In this document: one piece after another, positions 62,468 to 64,000 of the stretch | How the letters are laid out: each line of letters opens with the position of its first letter | How positions within the stretch are numbered: position 1 is the stretch's first letter | Origin: Legionella brunensis | GTDB lineage: Bacteria; Pseudomonadota; Gammaproteobacteria; Legionellales; Legionellaceae | DNA: 64,000 bases | Direction: 5' to 3' | Assembly: GCF_001467025.1 (NCBI RefSeq) | Contig: NZ_LNXV01000034.1 | Location: 35,175-99,174, forward strand | Notes under the pieces: generated by a model | Told to the model about the DNA's origin: nothing | What the model saw: only the letters and a program-made list of their open reading frames with translations | Database searches by the model: none | Made by a program: the position numbers and the translations under genes

Positions 62468-64000
62468 ATGATGCATAAAATTATAAAAATAATCGCCTTG
62501 GCCAGTATTTTTTACTTACCACTGCAAATTGCACATGCCTACAGCACATCAACTATTAACGCGCCAGTGACCCAAGTCAACGAAAATCAGGTGTTTCGCG
62601 ATATGGTGATACATTATGTGCGTGCAGTAGCTAACCATAAAATCCTCAATGCTCCTTTGCCTAAATCACAACTAGACCTTCGATGGAGTGATAATTACCA
62701 ACACTCACGCTGGAGTGTCCAAGTAATGATTTATTACCAAGGTCACAAAATAGGTCAAGGGAGTGCTCAACAAGCGGGCCTTACTCAAGTTGTCACACAA
62801 GCCACTGAGGACGCGTTAAGCCAGGTAACCCTCCCTAAAATTAGCGAGAAAGAATTAAGTCTTTTTCGTTTTAAAGTCTCCTTTGATTATTACCCCAATC
62901 AATATTACTCCTTCATTGAGTATTTAGATAAAGGATTGGAATTGATAGGCAATCGCATTGCTATTCGTCTCCTCAATACCCAATTGCTTAAACAACAAAT
63001 TGCTAATAGCCAACAATATTTGCTCAATGCTATGCATCCCTCATTGCATGGATTCTCTAAAGCCTATAATGCAGCATTGGATACGCGTGATGATGAATTG
63101 CGCACGATCTATAGTTCCTCAAGCCTATATACCTTTTTAAAACTCTATCAGCTAAATCGCGATCCAAAATTGGAAAAACATTTTAAACCCATTGCAGATT
63201 TTATATTGTCCATGCAACTGCAATCAGGACCCAATACCGGAGGTTTTTATTATTCCTATGAGCCAAATACCAACAAAAAATCATGTCGCTTAGTTGTAGG
63301 GACTGCCTCAAAGACCATATTCACACTTCTTGAGCTCTATCATTTCTATCATGATGATAAGTACCTCGCAGCAGCTAAACATGCGGGCGACTGGTTGCTA
63401 ACAATGATAAAGCCCGATGGCCAAGTGACTCCAGTTGCACAATGCAATAATAATATTTGGCATTATAATAATCGCCAATCTTTCCTGTACTCCGGACAAG
63501 TCCTTTCAGCATTATCAAGACTTTATAGGGTAACCAAAGATCAACGATATTATGCAGGAGCCACTAAGATAGCGAACCATTTTATCAGTGAAACTCAAAA
63601 GCAAGGTTTATTTTTAGGTGATAATTACCGTCCCCAAAATACCATTTCAACAAGTTGGGTCTTAATGTCGCTAATTGATTATGCAAAAATCAACCATGAT
63701 GAAATTTATCGCAAACTAATCCGCCAACTGTCTAAATCCATTTTATCGATGCAAATTCTCGATAGTCATGACATTTACCTCTACGGACGCTATCGTGACA
63801 CCAGAAAACCGAGTGGTAATGGGTGGATTAATGAAGTCATTGGTTCTTTATATGAATTTTGCCAAAGCAGCCAGTTAACCGATTGCCAACAATACCGCAA
63901 ACCCATGATATTAACTTCCCGCTGGCTAATGCAAAATTCCTATACGCAAGCCAATACTTATGATATCAAAAATCCTTCACAGGCTATCGGCGGTTTTATT
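62468..64000 (+). CDS. Exported protein with (alpha/alpha)-barrel, glycoside-processing-like domain (partial)
   Basis: Open from the ATG at 62468 to the window end (511 codons, no stop). The signal peptide (HKIIKIIALASIFYLPLQIAHA) is followed by an N-terminal domain of about 170 residues with WSVQVMIYYQGHKIGQGSA, which vaguely recalls AMMECR1-type folds. After about residue 170 repeated helical pairs (SLYTFLKLYQLNRDPKLEKHF, SKTIFTLLELYHFYHDDKYL, LSALSRLYRVTKDQRYYAGA) suggest a six-hairpin glycosidase/epimerase-like barrel. The catalytic residues cannot be assigned. Divergent from the acpXL cluster with a 225-base gap between starts that should hold both promoters. Confidence 0.6.
   Translation, partial: MMHKIIKIIALASIFYLPLQIAHAYSTSTINAPVTQVNENQVFRDMVIHYVRAVANHKILNAPLPKSQLDLRWSDNYQHSRWSVQVMIYYQGHKIGQGSAQQAGLTQVVTQATEDALSQVTLPKISEKELSLFRFKVSFDYYPNQYYSFIEYLDKGLELIGNRIAIRLLNTQLLKQQIANSQQYLLNAMHPSLHGFSKAYNAALDTRDDELRTIYSSSSLYTFLKLYQLNRDPKLEKHFKPIADFILSMQLQSGPNTGGFYYSYEPNTNKKSCRLVVGTASKTIFTLLELYHFYHDDKYLAAAKHAGDWLLTMIKPDGQVTPVAQCNNNIWHYNNRQSFLYSGQVLSALSRLYRVTKDQRYYAGATKIANHFISETQKQGLFLGDNYRPQNTISTSWVLMSLIDYAKINHDEIYRKLIRQLSKSILSMQILDSHDIYLYGRYRDTRKPSGNGWINEVIGSLYEFCQSSQLTDCQQYRKPMILTSRWLMQNSYTQANTYDIKNPSQAIGGFI

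Noticed and set aside
1..64000. tRNA, rRNA, CRISPR arrays, insertion sequences, phage genes
   Set aside because: Looked for in gaps and coding regions; no cloverleaf, regular direct repeats, transposase or integrase was seen.

Overview
The window reads as chromosomal DNA of a Legionella-like gammaproteobacterium. I infer this from the low G+C coding style and from the gene content: an IcmL/DotI-like secreted protein, a cysteine-protease/ankyrin protein, several large acidic proteins without signal peptides that look like type IV effectors, homospermidine synthase, and an acpXL-type cluster for very-long-chain lipid A acyl chains. I see no tRNA, rRNA, insertion sequence, integrase or CRISPR array. 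Coding density is high, and only one gene-free gap exceeds 300 bases (8097-8409).

Region by region. 1-3.7 kb: the end of an ABC-transporter ATPase, argG, argH and a CorA metal channel. 3.8-9.8 kb: a trypsin-like/PDZ protease without signal peptide, three short membrane protein genes (47, 66 and 56 aa), the lemA-htpX-like pair and homospermidine synthase. 10-17.5 kb: a diheme cytochrome c peroxidase-like protein, an AhpD-like protein, uvrA, an IcmL-like protein, a two-BON-domain lipoprotein and a hotdog (DUF4442) protein. 17.6-23.2 kb: a GT87-like membrane glycosyltransferase, then four tightly coupled genes: C39-like peptidase, RimK-type ATP-grasp ligase, GCS2-type carboxylate-amine ligase and N-formylglutamate amidohydrolase-like protein. 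23.2-34.3 kb is mainly housekeeping: yjgR-like ATPase, fur, bamE, rnfH, ratA, an esterase, lptM, dapF, trkA and trkH. It is interrupted by two large unknown proteins, one with a nuclease-like C-terminal domain. 34.4-43 kb is one uninterrupted gene for a 2865-residue protein. 43-48.5 kb: ilvN-ilvB, a membrane-anchored prolyl aminopeptidase-like hydrolase, an AsmA-like protein and hsp20 with a heat-shock-type promoter. 48.5-56.6 kb is the most accessory stretch: a cysteine-protease/ankyrin gene split by a one-base frameshift, a GST, panD, a CBS protein, a Bacillus Tgl-like transglutaminase and a FAD monooxygenase-like protein with an ankyrin-like tail. 56.7-64 kb: a periplasmic amino-acid-binding protein, the five-gene acyl-chain cluster and the start of a secreted (alpha/alpha)-barrel protein that runs off the window.

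Three systems stand out. The C39/ATP-grasp/GCS2/formylglutamate-hydrolase cassette has the make-up of a pathway that builds, modifies and cuts amide-linked small peptides. The acyl-chain cluster pairs a normal ketosynthase with one whose catalytic cysteine is alanine, as in chain-length-factor heterodimers. The Tgl-like protein would be a transglutaminase placed among effector-like genes. All functional calls rest on sequence reading and remembered family motifs; no database search was run.
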